Shown: positions 43,038-52,233, counted from the stretch's first letter. The stretch is DNA of 64,000 nucleotides from Kitasatospora sp. SUK 42 (GCF_015776785.2 NZ_LFMD02000002.1:2026701-2090700), one strand, 5' to 3'. The notes: generated from the sequence alone by a model not told the origin. A program made the numbers and translations.

Positions 43038-43187
43038 GCGGGATTCGCTTTCTCGATGTACGGACGGCCCGACCTTCTGTTGGGGGGTCGGCCGCCGGTG
43101 GTCCGATGGGTGTGTCTCTGATGGGTGTCTCTGTGGAGCGGGTACAGCGCTGCACGCGAATTCGGGCGTGCGTGATCTTCGAGGTGT

Positions 43188-44753
43188 TCAGCGGTGCTGG
43201 GTGGTGCGGCCGAGCGCGGGCCCGGCGAGGGCGGTGAGGACGAGGGCGGCCGCCCCGCAGCCGATCAGCTGCAGGACGATCGGATCCGCACCGGTCAGCA
43301 GCCCGGCGCTCTCGGCGACCGCGGCTGCCAGACAGATGAGGGCGGTGCTCCAGCTGAACCCGAAGGCGTTCAGCAGCAGCGCCAGCCAGAGCGAGCCGCC
43401 GAGGAGCAGCATCGCGCCGAGCTGCGGCACCCCGAGCGCGGGGGCGCCCGGCCACAGCACGGTCGCGGCGGCGTCCAGCGCGGCCACGGTGGTGAGGTAG
43501 ATGAACAGGCAGCCGAGCAGGATCCCGCCGGTGCGGCGGGTGAACTGCCCGGTGGTGTGGCTGGTGCGCAGCGCGGCCACGGCCATCGCCCGGTAGCGGA
43601 AGAGCAGCCACTCGGCGAGCCCGAGGCTGAGCGTCAGCGCGATCATGGCGGGGCCGGTCGGGGTGGTCCTGACCTCGTGCACGGGGAGATCGCCGGCGTG
43701 CACGGCCTGGGCGGCGGTGTGCACGGCGTGCGAGGAGGCCTGCACGGCCTGGTGGATGGTCTCGCCGAGGCCGGCGATCAGCGTGAGCGCGCCGCAGGCC
43801 AGGCCGAACAGCAGGTGCGGGACCTCCTGACGGATCGGCAGCCGCAGTGCCACGTCGTCCCGTTCGCCGCCGCGGATGCACCCGAACAGCTCCCGTGCGG
43901 CCAGGCCGACCGCCAGCGCCGTCGAGGCGATCAGCACGACCGTCCGTACGGTCTGCGGGACGTCCGCCGCCAGCACCACGCCCGCGCCGACCGTGGCCGG
44001 AGCCAGGGCCAGCAGTAGGAACTTCTCCCGGCCGAGCACCAGCAGCACGGTGGCCGCGCCCAGGTAGCAGGACTGCCCGGCGGCGAACCAGAGCGCGCCG
44101 AGCGGCCCGCCGACCACGTACGCGGCCGTGGCCGCGAGCAGCGCGCCGACCGGCGCCCCGACGGCCAGGCAGACCGCGGCGTCCCGGCGGCGCAGCCGGC
44201 TGAGCCAGCGGTACGCGCGGTGCGCCAGCGCCTGGTTGAAGCCCCAGCTGACCAGTGTGGCGATGGACAGCGCGAGCATGCCCGAGGGCAGGCCGAAGCG
44301 CATCCGGGCGGTCGCGAACAGGTTGGCGCCGAGCAGGTAGCCGAGCCCGGGAAGGGCGAACACCAGGCCGCGCACCACGCAGCGCCAGGGGTCGGCCCGC
44401 CAGGGGTTGGCGAACTCGGAGCTCTGGCCGGGGTAGCGGCGCTCGACCTTCTCGAACAGCTCCTCGGCGACGGTGAACGCGTCGGGGCGGCCGTACAGCA
44501 GGGCGGCCTGCTCGTCGGAGAGGCCGTCGGACTCCAGGAAGGCCGCGATCTCGTACGGGTGGACGGCGTCGGCGCAGACGTCGTGCAGGCGCTCGGCGAG
44601 CTCGTCCAGCGGGTCGGCGGAGAGGCCGAGCTCCTCGGCGGGCTCGGCTTCGTTCGACGCGGCCGGACGGCGGCGCTTGAGCGGCAGGGTGCGCAGCTGC
44701 ATCGTCCGCTCGGAGCCGCCCTCGCCGGGCATCAGCCGGATGGGACCGCTCAT
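43188..44753 (-). CDS. Polytopic membrane protein, candidate polysaccharide exporter
   Basis: A 521-aa protein with a 140-residue cytoplasmic N-terminus (ELGLSADPLDELAERLHD, then AAFLESDGLSDEQAALLYG) followed by about 12 transmembrane helices. It resembles no family I can name with confidence, but its position directly after a PelF-like glycosyltransferase and its helix count fit a PelG-like or MATE-like flippase. The start ATG at 44753 follows GAGGTG with suitable spacing. The start overlaps by 4 nt a 20-codon micro-ORF that itself overlaps the glycosyltransferase stop. The role as exporter is inferred from context. Confidence 0.75.
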   Translation of the reverse strand: MSGPIRLMPGEGGSERTMQLRTLPLKRRRPAASNEAEPAEELGLSADPLDELAERLHDVCADAVHPYEIAAFLESDGLSDEQAALLYGRPDAFTVAEELFEKVERRYPGQSSEFANPWRADPWRCVVRGLVFALPGLGYLLGANLFATARMRFGLPSGMLALSIATLVSWGFNQALAHRAYRWLSRLRRRDAAVCLAVGAPVGALLAATAAYVVGGPLGALWFAAGQSCYLGAATVLLVLGREKFLLLALAPATVGAGVVLAADVPQTVRTVVLIASTALAVGLAARELFGCIRGGERDDVALRLPIRQEVPHLLFGLACGALTLIAGLGETIHQAVQASSHAVHTAAQAVHAGDLPVHEVRTTPTGPAMIALTLSLGLAEWLLFRYRAMAVAALRTSHTTGQFTRRTGGILLGCLFIYLTTVAALDAAATVLWPGAPALGVPQLGAMLLLGGSLWLALLLNAFGFSWSTALICLAAAVAESAGLLTGADPIVLQLIGCGAAALVLTALAGPALGRTTQHR

Positions 44754-44812
44754 GCGTCCACCTCGCTGCACTCTGTGCGGTACACGCGCCTGTTGGTGGT
44801 TCGCTCGTTCAC
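44750..44812 (-). CDS. 20-codon coupling micro-ORF
   Basis: GTG at 44812 overlaps the stop of the glycosyltransferase gene (GTGA), and its TGA (complement of 44750-44752) overlaps the ATG of the membrane-protein gene (ATGA). The 20-residue peptide is VNERTTNRRVYRTECSEVDA. Because it bridges exactly two 4-nt overlaps, it may hand ribosomes from one gene to the next rather than make a functional peptide. Chance occurrence cannot be excluded. Confidence 0.45.
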   Translation of the reverse strand: MNERTTNRRVYRTECSEVDA

Positions 44813-46323
44813 GCCCCGACCTCGCTCGGCTGGGGCTGGGCGGCGGCCAGCTGCTGGTCCCAGTCGGGGCTGGGGGCCTGGTCGGTGACGGCGACCATGC
44901 CGCCGGGCATCCAGCGGGCGGTGCCGAGGAGTTCGGTGTAGATCCCCCGGAAGCCGTCGATGTTCTGGCGGAGCGTGAACTGTTCGATGACCCGCAGCCG
45001 GGCCCCCTCGCCGAGCCGGGCGCGCCGTTCCGGGTCGCGCAGCAGCTCGATCGCGGCGGCCGCCATCGGCTCGGGCTCGCGCGGAGGGACGACCAGGCCG
45101 GTGTCGCCGACGGCCTCGCGCACCCCGCCGACGTCGGTCGAGACGGTCGCGCGGCCGCAGGACATCGCCTCGATCAGGGTGAACGGGAAGCCCTCGCTGA
45201 TGCTGGAGAGCATCACCACGTTGCCCGCCGCGTACGCGTCGGTGATGTCGGCGACGCGGCCCTCGAAGGCCACCGAGTCGGCTATGCCGAGCTCGGCGGC
45301 CAGGGCTATGCAGCCGTCCCGGTAGGCCTCGCCGCCCTTGGGAGTGCCCCCGAAGAGCCGCAGCCGCGCCTCGGGGATCTCGCGTTGGACGATGGCGAAG
45401 GCCCGGATCAGCGTCTCCAGGTCCTTGATCGGGTCGACCCGGCCGGCCCAGCTGAGGGTCGGCGTGTCGGGTTCCGGGCCCGCGGGCGGGAAGGCGGCCG
45501 GGTCCACCCCGTTGTAGACGGTGCGGATGTGCGCGGAGGGCGTGCCGCCGCGCTCCTCCCACCGCCGGTTGTACCGGTTGCCGGGGGTGACCAGCGCGGC
45601 GACCCGGTAGCTCTCCTCGGCGAGCATCCGGTAGAAGCCGAGCAGCAGCGCCTTGACCGGCCAGCGGTACGGTCCGGTGCGGTAGCCGAGGTAGCGCTCG
45701 CGCAGGTAGATGCCGTGCTCGGTGAGCAGAAACGGTACGCCGTACTGCTGGGCGGCGATCAGCCCCGGCAGGGTGGCCAGGCCGCCGCTGGCCGCATGGG
45801 CGACGCCGTCCTGCGGCGGCTCGACCGACAGCGGTCGCAGCGCGTGCTCCAGCAGGTCGGTGGCGTTCAGCGCGTCGTGCATGGTGGGACGTGAGACGGC
45901 GGTCGGCAGGTAGTCGCGGGTCCAGACGTGCTGGAGGGTGCGCAGCGCGCGCTCGCTGCGCAGCGCCGGGCTGAGCAGTCCGTGCCGGGCGAGGTCGGCG
46001 AAGCCGTACAGCTCGGTGCCGAAGTGGGTGGTGTAGACCGGGTCGAGGATGGAGTGGAGGAAGCGCTCGTAGGCGTTGAGGAAGCGCCGCATCTCCTTGC
46101 CGCGCGGCGGCCTGGCCTCGGAGGCCGGGCCCCACAGCGGCGCCGTGGTGACGGACCGTACGTTGGCGGGCAGTTCCCAGGCCAGTGGTTCCTGACCGGT
46201 CCCGGTGACGGCGATGACGTCGAAGTCGACGTCCGGCATGCCCTGAACGAGCTGGTCGCACCAGACGCTCACACCGCCGTGCTGGTGCGGATACGTCCCC
46301 TCGGTGAGCAGGGTGACGCGCAT
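44809..46323 (-). CDS. GT4 glycosyltransferase, PelF-like (DUF3492 plus GT4)
   Basis: A 504-aa glycosyltransferase. The N-terminal DUF3492 segment starts MRVTLLTEGTYPHQHGGVSV and continues CDQLVQGMP; the C-terminal GT4 lobe has LSWAGRVDPIKDLETLIRAF and the E-x7-E motif in SISEGFPFTLIEAMSCG. This is the architecture of PelF, the cytosolic polymerase of Pel polysaccharide (an amino-galactose/glucosamine glycan). No transmembrane segment is visible. The ATG at 46323 follows a purine-rich AGGAGGGGGGACAGGAG. It is probably the polymerase for the locus, working with the adjacent membrane protein. Confidence 0.9.
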   Translation of the reverse strand: MRVTLLTEGTYPHQHGGVSVWCDQLVQGMPDVDFDVIAVTGTGQEPLAWELPANVRSVTTAPLWGPASEARPPRGKEMRRFLNAYERFLHSILDPVYTTHFGTELYGFADLARHGLLSPALRSERALRTLQHVWTRDYLPTAVSRPTMHDALNATDLLEHALRPLSVEPPQDGVAHAASGGLATLPGLIAAQQYGVPFLLTEHGIYLRERYLGYRTGPYRWPVKALLLGFYRMLAEESYRVAALVTPGNRYNRRWEERGGTPSAHIRTVYNGVDPAAFPPAGPEPDTPTLSWAGRVDPIKDLETLIRAFAIVQREIPEARLRLFGGTPKGGEAYRDGCIALAAELGIADSVAFEGRVADITDAYAAGNVVMLSSISEGFPFTLIEAMSCGRATVSTDVGGVREAVGDTGLVVPPREPEPMAAAAIELLRDPERRARLGEGARLRVIEQFTLRQNIDGFRGIYTELLGTARWMPGGMVAVTDQAPSPDWDQQLAAAQPQPSEVGA

Positions 46324-46384
46324 CTCCTGTCCCCCCTCCTGTTCTTGCGTCGGTTGTCCGGACTGGGTGGCCGGAGCGGGAGCC

Positions 46385-46424
46385 ATGGCGGGGTCGGACC
46401 GGTCGCCCGGCCCGACCCCGCCAT
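46385..46424 (-). terminator. Hairpin between the deacetylase and glycosyltransferase genes
   Basis: A 13-bp perfect stem (46385-46397 with 46412-46424) closes a 14-nt loop, just after the stop of the deacetylase gene and about 60 nt before the glycosyltransferase ATG. It may separate the deacetylase from the synthesis genes or attenuate read-through. Confidence 0.7.
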
Positions 46425-46437
46425 CGGGTGGTACGGG

Positions 46438-48789
46438 TTACCGGTTGCCGGAGCGTCCGGTGGTGTCTCCGTGCGAGGCCGCTCCCCCAGAGGCCTTGCC
46501 GGTCCGGTCGCCCTGGCCGTCGCCGCCACGGGCATCATCGCCCTTGGCGACGCCCTTACCGGGCACCGGGGTTCCGCTTCCGGGCACGAGGGACTGCGCG
46601 GGCTTGCGGGTGGTGTCGCTCGGGCCCACCGGGACGGGGGTGGCGACGCCCTGCGGCACGACCTTCTTGTCCGCCGGGACGGGCGCCGGGACGGACTTGG
46701 CCGCGACGCTCGGCGCGACGGCGGCGGGAGCGGTCGGCGCGGACGGGAGCTGCAGGGTGACGGTGCTCTGCAGGGCGCCCGGGGACACCCAACCGGAGAG
46801 CGTACCGGCGTAGGACGAACCGAACCCGGTCGTTCCGATGACCAGCTTCTGAGCAGTTCCGGTCGGCATGGTGGCCTGGACCTGAACACCGGCCGGCGCG
46901 TTGACCGTCACCGTGTTGCCGACCCGGTACGCGGTGACCTGGCCGGAGGCGAGGGCCGTGTTCCAGGCCGCGCGGCGCTGGAACTCCAGGCCGATCTCGC
47001 GCTCGCCGAGGTTCACGATCGGGGTGTTGTCGGCGTGCAGCGACCGGTAGGTGCCGAGGATCTTCTCCAGCACCGGGTACAGGATGCGGTCCTCGGACAG
47101 GTTGGACTGGTGCACGAAGTGCGGCCGGGGGTCGTTGCTCAGCACGTGGCCGAGGTCGATCCGGGCCTCCAGCGGCACGATGTACGACTGGTAGCCGGTG
47201 TTGTCGTCCAGCGGCTGCGGCAGGCACGTGGAGTTGGCGTTGTTCTCGCAGACGCCGCTGCCGCCGTTGGCCTTGCTGGTGTAGATCCAGTTGTACTCGT
47301 CGGTCTCCTCCTTCGCCGTGCCGGCGTTGTAGAAGACGTTCATCGGGTACCGCGGCACGGTCAGCGTGGACGACCCGACGGCCCGCTGGGCGGGCTCGCG
47401 GGAGGCGTCGCTGCCGGTGAACCTGATCCCGTTGGCGGCCAGGGCGGGCGCCAGGTACGGGTTGTCGCTGGTCTCCTGAGGGGCCGTCAGCAGGCCGGAG
47501 TGCTCGCCGGTGACCAGGACCTGCGGGTCGACCTTCAGGCCGTTGGCGGTGGCCCAGTCGAAGTTGTTCTTGATCTGGGTGGAGATGGTGTTCTGGTCGA
47601 CCCAGACGGTGGCGCCCGAGGCGTTCTTGCTGCAGCGCCACGGCACCACGGTGACGTCCTGCACGCAGCCCAGGTACGGGTGGGTGTAGGTGTGGTTGAC
47701 CCAGCGGTAGCTGTTCTGATCGGTGATCATCTGGCTGGCCGTCGGGTCCACCGTGGTCTGGTGGTCGGCCTTCCAGTCCTCGCTGCCGCCTCCGTTGAAC
47801 ACCATGTCCAGCGTGAAGTTGTTGGCGGTCTGCCACTGCTTGAGGTGGTTCGCGTCGTCGACGCTCATCCGGATCGGGTTGGCGGTGTCCGGGGTGCCGG
47901 GCGGGCAGGTGACGTCACCGGGGGTGCACTTGAGGGTGGTGTCCCAGCGGTCGTCGGCCAGGAAGACGTCGTCCACGTGCGTGGCGAAGTAGTTGCGGTC
48001 GTAACCGAGGTGGACGCCCTGGGTGAGCCAGTCGACCATGCCGCGGGCCAGCAGCCGGTACTGCTGCTGGTACTGGTTGTAGACGAAGGTGACGACCAGT
48101 TCCTTGCGGCCGTCGTGGGTGTACTCGCCGACCAGCGAACCGCGCGCGGTCGAGCCGGGTATCGCCGCGTCGACCATCGGGACGAAGGAGGCGCCGGTCG
48201 GCAGGGTGGCGAGCGGGGTCGCCAGGTAGCCGTAACTCTCGCTGACCGTCGGGTCGTTGTCCTCGAAGGGGACGTTTCCCTTGAGGTACCCGAACGGCCC
48301 CGCAGTTCCGGCCGTGGTGGTGGCCGCCTGGATTCCGTCGAGGGTTCCGACGAATCCCGGATTCTGGGCGTAGTTCAGTCCCACGGCCGGGTTGGCCCAG
48401 GTGTAGGCGTCGATCTGCCGGACGTTGAAAGCGGCCTCGTAGCCGGCGATCGCGGCCATCTCGGCCGCGCTGTTGGGGAAGGGGTTTTCATTGGGCAGGA
48501 CGATGCCCTGGTACTTCCCCCGGGGCTGCCCGTTCACCGTGTCGCTCAGGAAAGCGGAGTTGATGACGGGGCGGTTGGTGTCATTGAGGCTGACGACCTT
48601 GTACGGCGTCCCCTGGCTCTTCAGCTCGGCCGTGATCGCCGCGACGGACGGTCCCCCGTCGTCGATGACCAGGACGGTGAGGTCGATCCTGGGCGGCGTG
48701 GTGTCGCCGTAGGCCAGGGTGGTCTGCAGGCCACTGGCCAGCAGAACTGCCGCCGCGCAGGCGGCGACTCTTCGGGTCGCTCGACCCAT
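46438..48789 (-). CDS. Secreted CE18-type polysaccharide deacetylase (Agd3-like)
   Basis: A 783-aa protein. Residues 1-28 form a signal peptide (RRVAACAAAVLLASGLQ). The middle shows the deacetylase metal motifs of the Agd3/NodB-like fold: FATHVDDVFLADDRW (D273, D274) and VNHTYTHPYLGC (H366, H370). The arrangement follows Aspergillus Agd3, which deacetylates galactosaminogalactan. The last 130 residues are a Pro/Ala/Gly/Lys-rich tail without an LPxTG or transmembrane anchor, so the protein is probably released or loosely wall-bound. The start ATG at 48789 follows GGAGG with 6-nt spacing. A hairpin separates it from the synthesis genes downstream. Confidence 0.9.
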   Translation of the reverse strand: MGRATRRVAACAAAVLLASGLQTTLAYGDTTPPRIDLTVLVIDDGGPSVAAITAELKSQGTPYKVVSLNDTNRPVINSAFLSDTVNGQPRGKYQGIVLPNENPFPNSAAEMAAIAGYEAAFNVRQIDAYTWANPAVGLNYAQNPGFVGTLDGIQAATTTAGTAGPFGYLKGNVPFEDNDPTVSESYGYLATPLATLPTGASFVPMVDAAIPGSTARGSLVGEYTHDGRKELVVTFVYNQYQQQYRLLARGMVDWLTQGVHLGYDRNYFATHVDDVFLADDRWDTTLKCTPGDVTCPPGTPDTANPIRMSVDDANHLKQWQTANNFTLDMVFNGGGSEDWKADHQTTVDPTASQMITDQNSYRWVNHTYTHPYLGCVQDVTVVPWRCSKNASGATVWVDQNTISTQIKNNFDWATANGLKVDPQVLVTGEHSGLLTAPQETSDNPYLAPALAANGIRFTGSDASREPAQRAVGSSTLTVPRYPMNVFYNAGTAKEETDEYNWIYTSKANGGSGVCENNANSTCLPQPLDDNTGYQSYIVPLEARIDLGHVLSNDPRPHFVHQSNLSEDRILYPVLEKILGTYRSLHADNTPIVNLGEREIGLEFQRRAAWNTALASGQVTAYRVGNTVTVNAPAGVQVQATMPTGTAQKLVIGTTGFGSSYAGTLSGWVSPGALQSTVTLQLPSAPTAPAAVAPSVAAKSVPAPVPADKKVVPQGVATPVPVGPSDTTRKPAQSLVPGSGTPVPGKGVAKGDDARGGDGQGDRTGKASGGAASHGDTTGRSGNR

Positions 48790-49204
48790 GGTGATCCTCC
48801 CCTTGGTGCAGACGCGGCGCTGCGCGGCGCCTGCCTGCCCGTGTAGCTGTTCGCGGGCAGCAGGCTGCCCGGGCCCATCCTGGTCGAGGGCCGGCGGTGC
48901 CAGTGACCAAAAGGGCGAGAGTGCAGCGAACCTGTTACCAACGTTCATGGCGAAGCCATGGAGGCGCTGATTGTGACCGTAACCGGACCGGCGATGCAAA
49001 TAGTGAATTGAAAATGAAAAACCGGAAGCCGAGTGCTACACCTGGTTACCGACTGCATCCGATCGGGCAGGCGGGCAGGACACCTACACTGTCGTCGTTG
49101 CGCATGACACTCTTGCACATCTCGCCGCGCTACCGGGCAGGTTCATGCAATATCGGGCACCGCTGTGCCATGTGACAGTCCGAATATGCAATGGGGGTGC
49201 GAGG
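48790..49204. other. Divergent promoter region before the deacetylase and phosphatase
   Basis: This 415-bp region must hold the promoters for the exopolysaccharide locus (minus) and the tyrosine phosphatase gene (plus). It includes an AT-rich stretch near 48990-49025, unusual for this chromosome. No named operator, inverted repeat over 8 bp, or coding frame is evident. Confidence 0.5.
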
Positions 49205-50086
49205 GTGGCCGATCGGCGAACCGGGGGCGATCGGATCGGGGACGTACGGATTGTTACTGATAAGTCGGATGAAACCGGGCTGGTCGGGCGCAGTCTTGGT
49301 CTGCGCGGCGCGCTCAACGCTCGTGATCTGGGTGGCTACCTGACGGCCGACGGACGGGTGATTCGTGGTGGTGTGGCCCTGCGCAGTGATGGCCTGAACC
49401 ATGTCACCGCCGAGGACCTCGGCCCGCTGGGTGCGCTCGGCCTGCACGGGGTGGTGGACTTGCGCAGCGAGGACGAGGTCCGCGAAGCAGGCCGGGACCG
49501 CCTGCCCGACGACGTCGCCATGCACCACCTGCCGCTGCTGGCAGCGGACTTCGACATCCACGCGACGGTGCACCAGGCCCTGGCCGACCGCAGCCCGCGC
49601 AAGCAGCGCGCCCTGCTCGGCGACGGCCGGGCAGCCGCCATGATGACCGGGCTCTACCGCTGGTTCGTCACCGACGAAGTGGCCCGCGAGCGCTTCGCCG
49701 CCCTGCTGCGCCTGCTGGCCGTCCCGGGCGGCGTGCCGCTGCTGTTCCACTGCTCGGCCGGCAAGGACCGCACCGGCTGGGCCGCCGCACTCGTGCTGAC
49801 CGCCCTGGGTGTCGGCCGCGAGACCGTGACCGCCGACTACCTGCTCACCAACGCGCGCTCCGCCCCGGTGGTCGACCGGGCGCTGGACGACTTCGGCAGC
49901 CGCGGTCTGATGCGCGAGCCCGAGCTCCTCCTGCCGGTGTTCCGGGCCGACCGCGGCTACCTCGACGCGGCCTTCGCGGAGGTCCGGGCCGGCTGGGGCG
50001 GCTTCGACGCGTTCTGGCGGGAGGGGCTCGGGCTGGACGAGGACGTGCTGACCGGGCTGCGCGCCAACCTCCTGGACGGCGACTGA
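49205..50086 (+). CDS. Tyrosine-protein phosphatase (PTP-like, Y_phosphatase3)
   Basis: A 293-aa phosphatase of the bacterial Y_phosphatase3 family. The P-loop is HCSAGKDRTGWAAA (Cys nucleophile, Arg), preceded by RDLGGYLTADGRVIRGGVALRS and GVVDLRSEDEV, typical of the family. The substrate could be phosphotyrosine, phosphoserine or phosphoinositide. There is no signal peptide. The start GTG at 49205 has a purine-rich upstream stretch but no strong ribosome binding site. Divergent from the exopolysaccharide locus, it could regulate it, since bacterial tyrosine phosphatases often control capsule synthesis, but this is only suggested by position. Confidence 0.87.
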   Translation: MADRRTGGDRIGDVRIVTDKSDETGLVGRSLGLRGALNARDLGGYLTADGRVIRGGVALRSDGLNHVTAEDLGPLGALGLHGVVDLRSEDEVREAGRDRLPDDVAMHHLPLLAADFDIHATVHQALADRSPRKQRALLGDGRAAAMMTGLYRWFVTDEVARERFAALLRLLAVPGGVPLLFHCSAGKDRTGWAAALVLTALGVGRETVTADYLLTNARSAPVVDRALDDFGSRGLMREPELLLPVFRADRGYLDAAFAEVRAGWGGFDAFWREGLGLDEDVLTGLRANLLDGD

Positions 50087-50131
50087 GGTTGAGCCCGGCC
50101 GAACCTGGCCGGATCCGGCTGGACCAGGTGC

Positions 50132-51037
50132 TCAGCCCTCGCTGATCAGCCCCTCGCGGAGCTGGGTCAGCGTCCTGGTGAGCAGCCGGGAGACGTGCAT
50201 CTGGGAGATCCCGATCTCCTCGCCGATCTGCGACTGGGTGAGGTTCCCGAAGAACCGCAGCATGATGATCCGGCGCTCGCGCGGCGGCAGCTTGGCGAGC
50301 AGCGGCTTGAGCGACTCCCGGTACTCCACGCCCTCCAGGGCGAGGTCCTCGTAACCGAGCCGCTCGGCCAGCGGACCCTCGCTGTCCTCCTCGCTGGGGC
50401 TGGAGTCCAGCGAGCTGGCGGTGTACGCGTTGCCCACCGCGAGGCCCTCGACCACGTCCTCCTCGCTGACGCCCAGGCAGGTGGCCAGTTCGGCGACGGT
50501 GGGGGAGCGGTCCAGCCGCTGGGACAGGTCGTCCCCGGCCTTGGTGAGCGCCAGCCGCAGCTCCTGGAGCCGCCGCGGCACCCGGACCGACCAGCTGGTG
50601 TCCCGGAAGAAGCGCTTGATCTCGCCGACCACGGTGGGCATCGCGAAGGTGGGGAACTCCACCCCGCGCTCAGGGTCGAAGCGGTCGATCGCCTTGATCA
50701 GGCCGATGGTGCCGACCTGGACGATGTCCTCCATCGGTTCGTTGCGGCTGCGGAAGCGCGCCGAGGCGTACCGGACCAGCGGCAGGTTGAGCTCGATCAG
50801 GGTGTCGCGGACGTACGTGTGCTCCTCGCTGCCGGGCTCCAGCACGGCCAGCCGCAGGAACAGCGAGCGGGAGAGCGTCCGGGTGTCCAGCCCGGAGCCG
50901 GGCGGCGTCTCCGGTGGTGCCCCGGACCCGGGCTGCTCGGGGGACTCGGCCCGCTGGTGCGGGACCGGGTCCTCGGCGACCGCCGTGCCCTTGGCTTGAC
51001 CAGCGTGGATCTCCGCAGTGCCCAGCTCTCCGGACAT
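50132..51037 (-). CDS. SigB/SigF-family RNA polymerase sigma factor
   Basis: A 301-aa sigma factor of the stress/sporulation SigB-F-G group. Region 2 shows [16 protein letters not shown] and [20 protein letters not shown]. Region 3 has [20 protein letters not shown], and region 4 reads [19 protein letters not shown] with the helix-turn-helix [16 protein letters not shown]. The first 75 residues are disordered. The ATG at 51037 follows AAGGGGG. Gene order relative to tadA and upp agrees with my memory of S. coelicolor sigN beside sigF, so this could be sigN, but I do not assign the name. Control is probably by an anti-sigma factor elsewhere. Confidence 0.93.
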   Translation of the reverse strand: MSGELGTAEIHAGQAKGTAVAEDPVPHQRAESPEQPGSGAPPETPPGSGLDTRTLSRSLFLRLAVLEPGSEEHTYVRDTLIELNLPLVRYASARFRSRNEPMEDIVQVGTIGLIKAIDRFDPERGVEFPTFAMPTVVGEIKRFFRDTSWSVRVPRRLQELRLALTKAGDDLSQRLDRSPTVAELATCLGVSEEDVVEGLAVGNAYTASSLDSSPSEEDSEGPLAERLGYEDLALEGVEYRESLKPLLAKLPPRERRIIMLRFFGNLTQSQIGEEIGISQMHVSRLLTRTLTQLREGLISEG

Positions 51038-51113
51038 GCACCCACCCCCTTGTGACTGACAGCTGAACGGGGGCCGACGCACGGAGGTTCCCGGCGAGGG
51101 CCCAACCCCCTCC

Positions 51114-51139
51114 ATACCGGAACACGGTCCACGGCAAAC
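51114..51139 (-). promoter_or_regulatory. Candidate SigB/F-type promoter
   Basis: On the minus strand GTTT (51136-51139) is followed after 16 bp by CGGTAT (51114-51119). The SigB-family consensus I know is GTTT-N14-16-GGGTAT, so there is one mismatch. It lies about 80 nt upstream of the first sigma factor's ATG, fitting autoregulation or mutual regulation. Confidence 0.5.
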
Positions 51140-51182
51140 CCGAACGTCGCAACTTGTCACTTCGGGGTAACGCGCTGCAATC

Positions 51183-52028
51183 TCATTCTTCCCAGGAGTT
51201 GCCGGTCCGAAGCCTCGTCAGGATCCGTGAGAGCAGCCGGGAGACGTGCATCTGGGACATCCCCAACTCGGTGCTGATCTGCGACTGGGTGAGGTTGGCG
51301 AAGAACCGCAGCATCACGATCCGCCGCTCCCGCTCGGGGAGTTGGACCAGCAGGTGGCGGACCATGTCACGGTGTTCGACCTCGGCCAGCGCGGAGTCCT
51401 CGTAGCCGAGCCGGTCCAGCAGGGCGAGCCCGCCCTCGTGCTCCTGCGCGGCCTCCAGGGACGCGGCGTTGTAGGCCCGTCCGGCGTCCAGGCAGGCCCG
51501 GACGTCCTCCTCGGGGATCCGCAGGCTGGCGGCGATCTCGGGCACCTTGGGCGCCCGCCCGTGCAGCACCGTCAGCTCCTCCATCGCACCGCTCACCTGG
51601 ACCCACAGCTCCTGGAGCCGGCGCGGGACGTGCATGGTGCGGACGTTGTCCCGGAAGTAGCGCTTGATCTCGCCCAGGATGGTCGGCAGCGCGTAGGTGG
51701 GGAACTGGACGCCGCGGCTGGGGTCGAAGCGGTCGATCGCGTTGATCAGGCCGATGGTGCCGACCTGGACGACGTCCTCCATCGGCTCGCTGCGGCTGCG
51801 GAAGCGGGTGGCCGCGTAGCGGACCAGCGGGATGTTCACCTCGATCAGGGCGGCCCGGACCCGCTCCCGCTCGGGAGTGTTCGGGGGCAGCTCGGCGAGT
51901 CGCTCGAACAGCACCCGGGTCAGCGTCCGGACGTCCACGACGGGCCGGCCGCCGGGGCCGCGCAGCCCGTCCGGGCGGAGCTCGCCGGCCGGGCTGATGA
52001 TCGCAGCCAGCACCTCGTCCACGGACAC
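51183..52028 (-). CDS. sigF: SigB/SigF-family RNA polymerase sigma factor
   Basis: A 281-aa sigma factor closely related to its neighbour. Region 2: [16 protein letters not shown] and [20 protein letters not shown]. Region 3: [20 protein letters not shown]. Region 4: [19 protein letters not shown], then [16 protein letters not shown]. The N-terminus is shorter than that of its paralogue. The GTG at 52028 follows GGGAGGGG with good spacing. In S. coelicolor sigF controls late spore maturation. The symbol rests on family plus position near tadA and upp, which I recall from that genome; orthology was not verified. Both genes run in one direction with a 145-bp gap. Confidence 0.85.
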   Translation of the reverse strand: MSVDEVLAAIISPAGELRPDGLRGPGGRPVVDVRTLTRVLFERLAELPPNTPERERVRAALIEVNIPLVRYAATRFRSRSEPMEDVVQVGTIGLINAIDRFDPSRGVQFPTYALPTILGEIKRYFRDNVRTMHVPRRLQELWVQVSGAMEELTVLHGRAPKVPEIAASLRIPEEDVRACLDAGRAYNAASLEAAQEHEGGLALLDRLGYEDSALAEVEHRDMVRHLLVQLPERERRIVMLRFFANLTQSQISTELGMSQMHVSRLLSRILTRLRTGNSWEE

Positions 52029-52233
52029 GTCACCCCTCCCAATGTCGACAACGGCGGGCCCTGCGGATCGGGTGTCGTGGCCTGCTGGCCATGTCCGGCA
52101 AAACCGGTCATAGCATCACAAGGTGGGCGCAGGTCGGGCAAGCACCCGATGGAGGTGTGTTGGTGGAGTGTTCGATCTCCACCGGCCGTGTCGGCGGGGC
52201 GCCGCAAGGGTCGTTCCGGGACGGACCAGGAAG

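Noticed and set aside
45928..48846. A 2.9-kb plus-strand open frame opposite the deacetylase gene
   Set aside because: The opposite strand encodes the Agd3-like protein with signal peptide and catalytic motifs; the plus-strand product is a Gly/Val/Arg-rich shadow.
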